64,000 nucleotides of DNA from an uncultured SAR86 cluster bacterium (GTDB taxonomy: Bacteria > Pseudomonadota > Gammaproteobacteria > Magnimaribacterales > D2472): assembly GCA_902558395.1 (NCBI GenBank), contig CACEDS010000001.1, positions 260,180 to 324,179 of the forward strand, written 5' to 3'. The translations under genes were made by a program, and so were the position numbers. Below are positions 63,437 through 64,000 of the stretch, piece after piece; position 1 is the stretch's first letter; the number at the start of each line of letters is the position of its first letter. The notes under the pieces were generated by a model that had not been told where the DNA came from, searched no databases, and saw only the letters and a list, made by a program, of their open reading frames with translations.

Positions 63437-64000
63437 AAAAACCTTTTACGCCTTAATAGTATTCTGTTTTACTGGATCAGTTTTTTCAAAAGGTTTAAAT
63501 ATTGATATTTCGCTAGATTCAGAAATATATTTAAAGTCTCAAAAAATATTCATTGAAAAATTAGGTGAATTAAAGACAAAGAATGATATTAAAGATTTAC
63601 TTGAGGAGCAGGACTGGATAGATGAGTACTTTCTAAATGTTAAACCATTTAGTAATTCTGCAAAATTAAATATAAAAACAAGAACACCAATATTTATATT
63701 AAATAATGAATTTTTTGTAGATACCAATTTAAAAAAGTTTAAATTTGATAAAACTTTTCTTAATTTGATTTCTGTAAATGGACCCATAGAAGATTTGAAA
63801 GAGCCGCTTAATATTATTAATTTTTTTAAAGTGAATAATTTTGAGAATACTAATATAGTAAAAATTACCTATTCACATATTTCAGGATGGCAGATTCAAA
63901 CGAATTTACATGTCATAATGATTGGCAATAAACTTTCAAATAATAAATTTAATTCATTAAAAGATACCTTAAATTACTTGTACGAAAATAGAAAAATTCC
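63423..64000 (+). CDS. ftsQ: cell division protein FtsQ (3' truncated by window edge)
   Basis: Bitopic division protein that joins FtsL and FtsB. The frame from ATG 63423 stays open to the window end (192 codons). A hydrophobic N-terminal segment (about 8-22) starts almost at once, so the usual cytoplasmic tail is missing. A shortened POTRA-like stretch is followed by the beta-domain motif WIDEYFLNVKPFSNSAKL and NIKTRTPIFILNNEFFVD, which aligns with the E. coli WIKQV...LKIHLVEYVPIARWND...VD region, then SGWQIQTNLHVIMIGN. Position after ddl agrees. The segment could look like a cleavable signal (VFSKG). Confidence 0.85.
   Translation, partial: MQNFKKTFYALIVFCFTGSVFSKGLNIDISLDSEIYLKSQKIFIEKLGELKTKNDIKDLLEEQDWIDEYFLNVKPFSNSAKLNIKTRTPIFILNNEFFVDTNLKKFKFDKTFLNLISVNGPIEDLKEPLNIINFFKVNNFENTNIVKITYSHISGWQIQTNLHVIMIGNKLSNNKFNSLKDTLNYLYENRKI

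Overview
The window is a dense, AT-rich (about one third G+C by eye) stretch of a bacterial chromosome. Gene order is classically gammaproteobacterial: ftsH-glmM-tpiA-secG, rimP-nusA-infB-rbfA-truB-rpsO-pnp, lolB-ispE-tRNA-Gln-prs-rplY-pth-ychF diverging from hemA-prfA-prmC, mreBCD, rpoN-lptB-lptA-kdsD, mlaC-ibaG-murA, rplM-rpsI-petABC-sspA, rsmI-rnpB-mraZ and the dcw cluster. Low G+C, tiny or overlapping intergenic gaps, missing members of familiar operons and shortened proteins suggest a streamlined marine gammaproteobacterium, for example of the SAR86 type. That placement is inference: there is no 16S gene in the window. I see no insertion sequence, prophage, CRISPR array or transfer signature.

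Layout. 1-11.8 kb: the 3' part of ftsH, then cell-wall precursor and glycolytic genes, two tRNAs, and the nusA-infB-pnp translation/RNA operon. 11.8-12.5 kb: two small paralogous membrane proteins isolated by terminators, and an elongator tRNA-Met. 12.5-20.4 kb: the ychF-to-lolB block on the minus strand and hemA-prfA-prmC on the plus strand. 20.4-26.4 kb: the accessory part, holding a two-oxygenase pair resembling the TmpA/TmpB organophosphonate pathway, then nitroreductase-SelO, and an acyl-CoA ligase with a MaoC hydratase. 26.4-34.3 kb: gatCAB and mreBCD-yhdP. 34.3-43.3 kb: MgtE, sigma-54, LPS transport and KDO genes, MlaC-IbaG-MurA, DegS, ZapE. 43.3-47.5 kb: ribosomal proteins and the cytochrome bc1 complex. 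47.5-64 kb: LpoA, RsmI, RNase P RNA, and the division/cell-wall cluster running off the end inside ftsQ.

How the genes work together. Much of the window serves envelope growth. GlmM and MurA start precursor synthesis, MurC-F, MraY, MurG and Ddl complete lipid II, and FtsI, FtsW, FtsL, FtsQ and FtsZ build the septum. MreBCD runs elongation, and LptA/LptB, KdsD, LolB and MlaC serve the outer membrane. The rest is translation, RNA processing and respiration.

Main points of interest: ftsZ sits directly after mraZ instead of at the end of dcw. Four GTGT repeats at exact 10-bp spacing lie before mraZ and look like a MraZ operator. MurD has lost about 60 residues of its central domain and carries an Arg in its P-loop. 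A TmpAB-like phosphonate-cleaving pair has a perfect palindrome over its promoter. There is a terminator-insulated pair of uncharacterised small membrane proteins. Several promoters share a -10 followed by TCGC.
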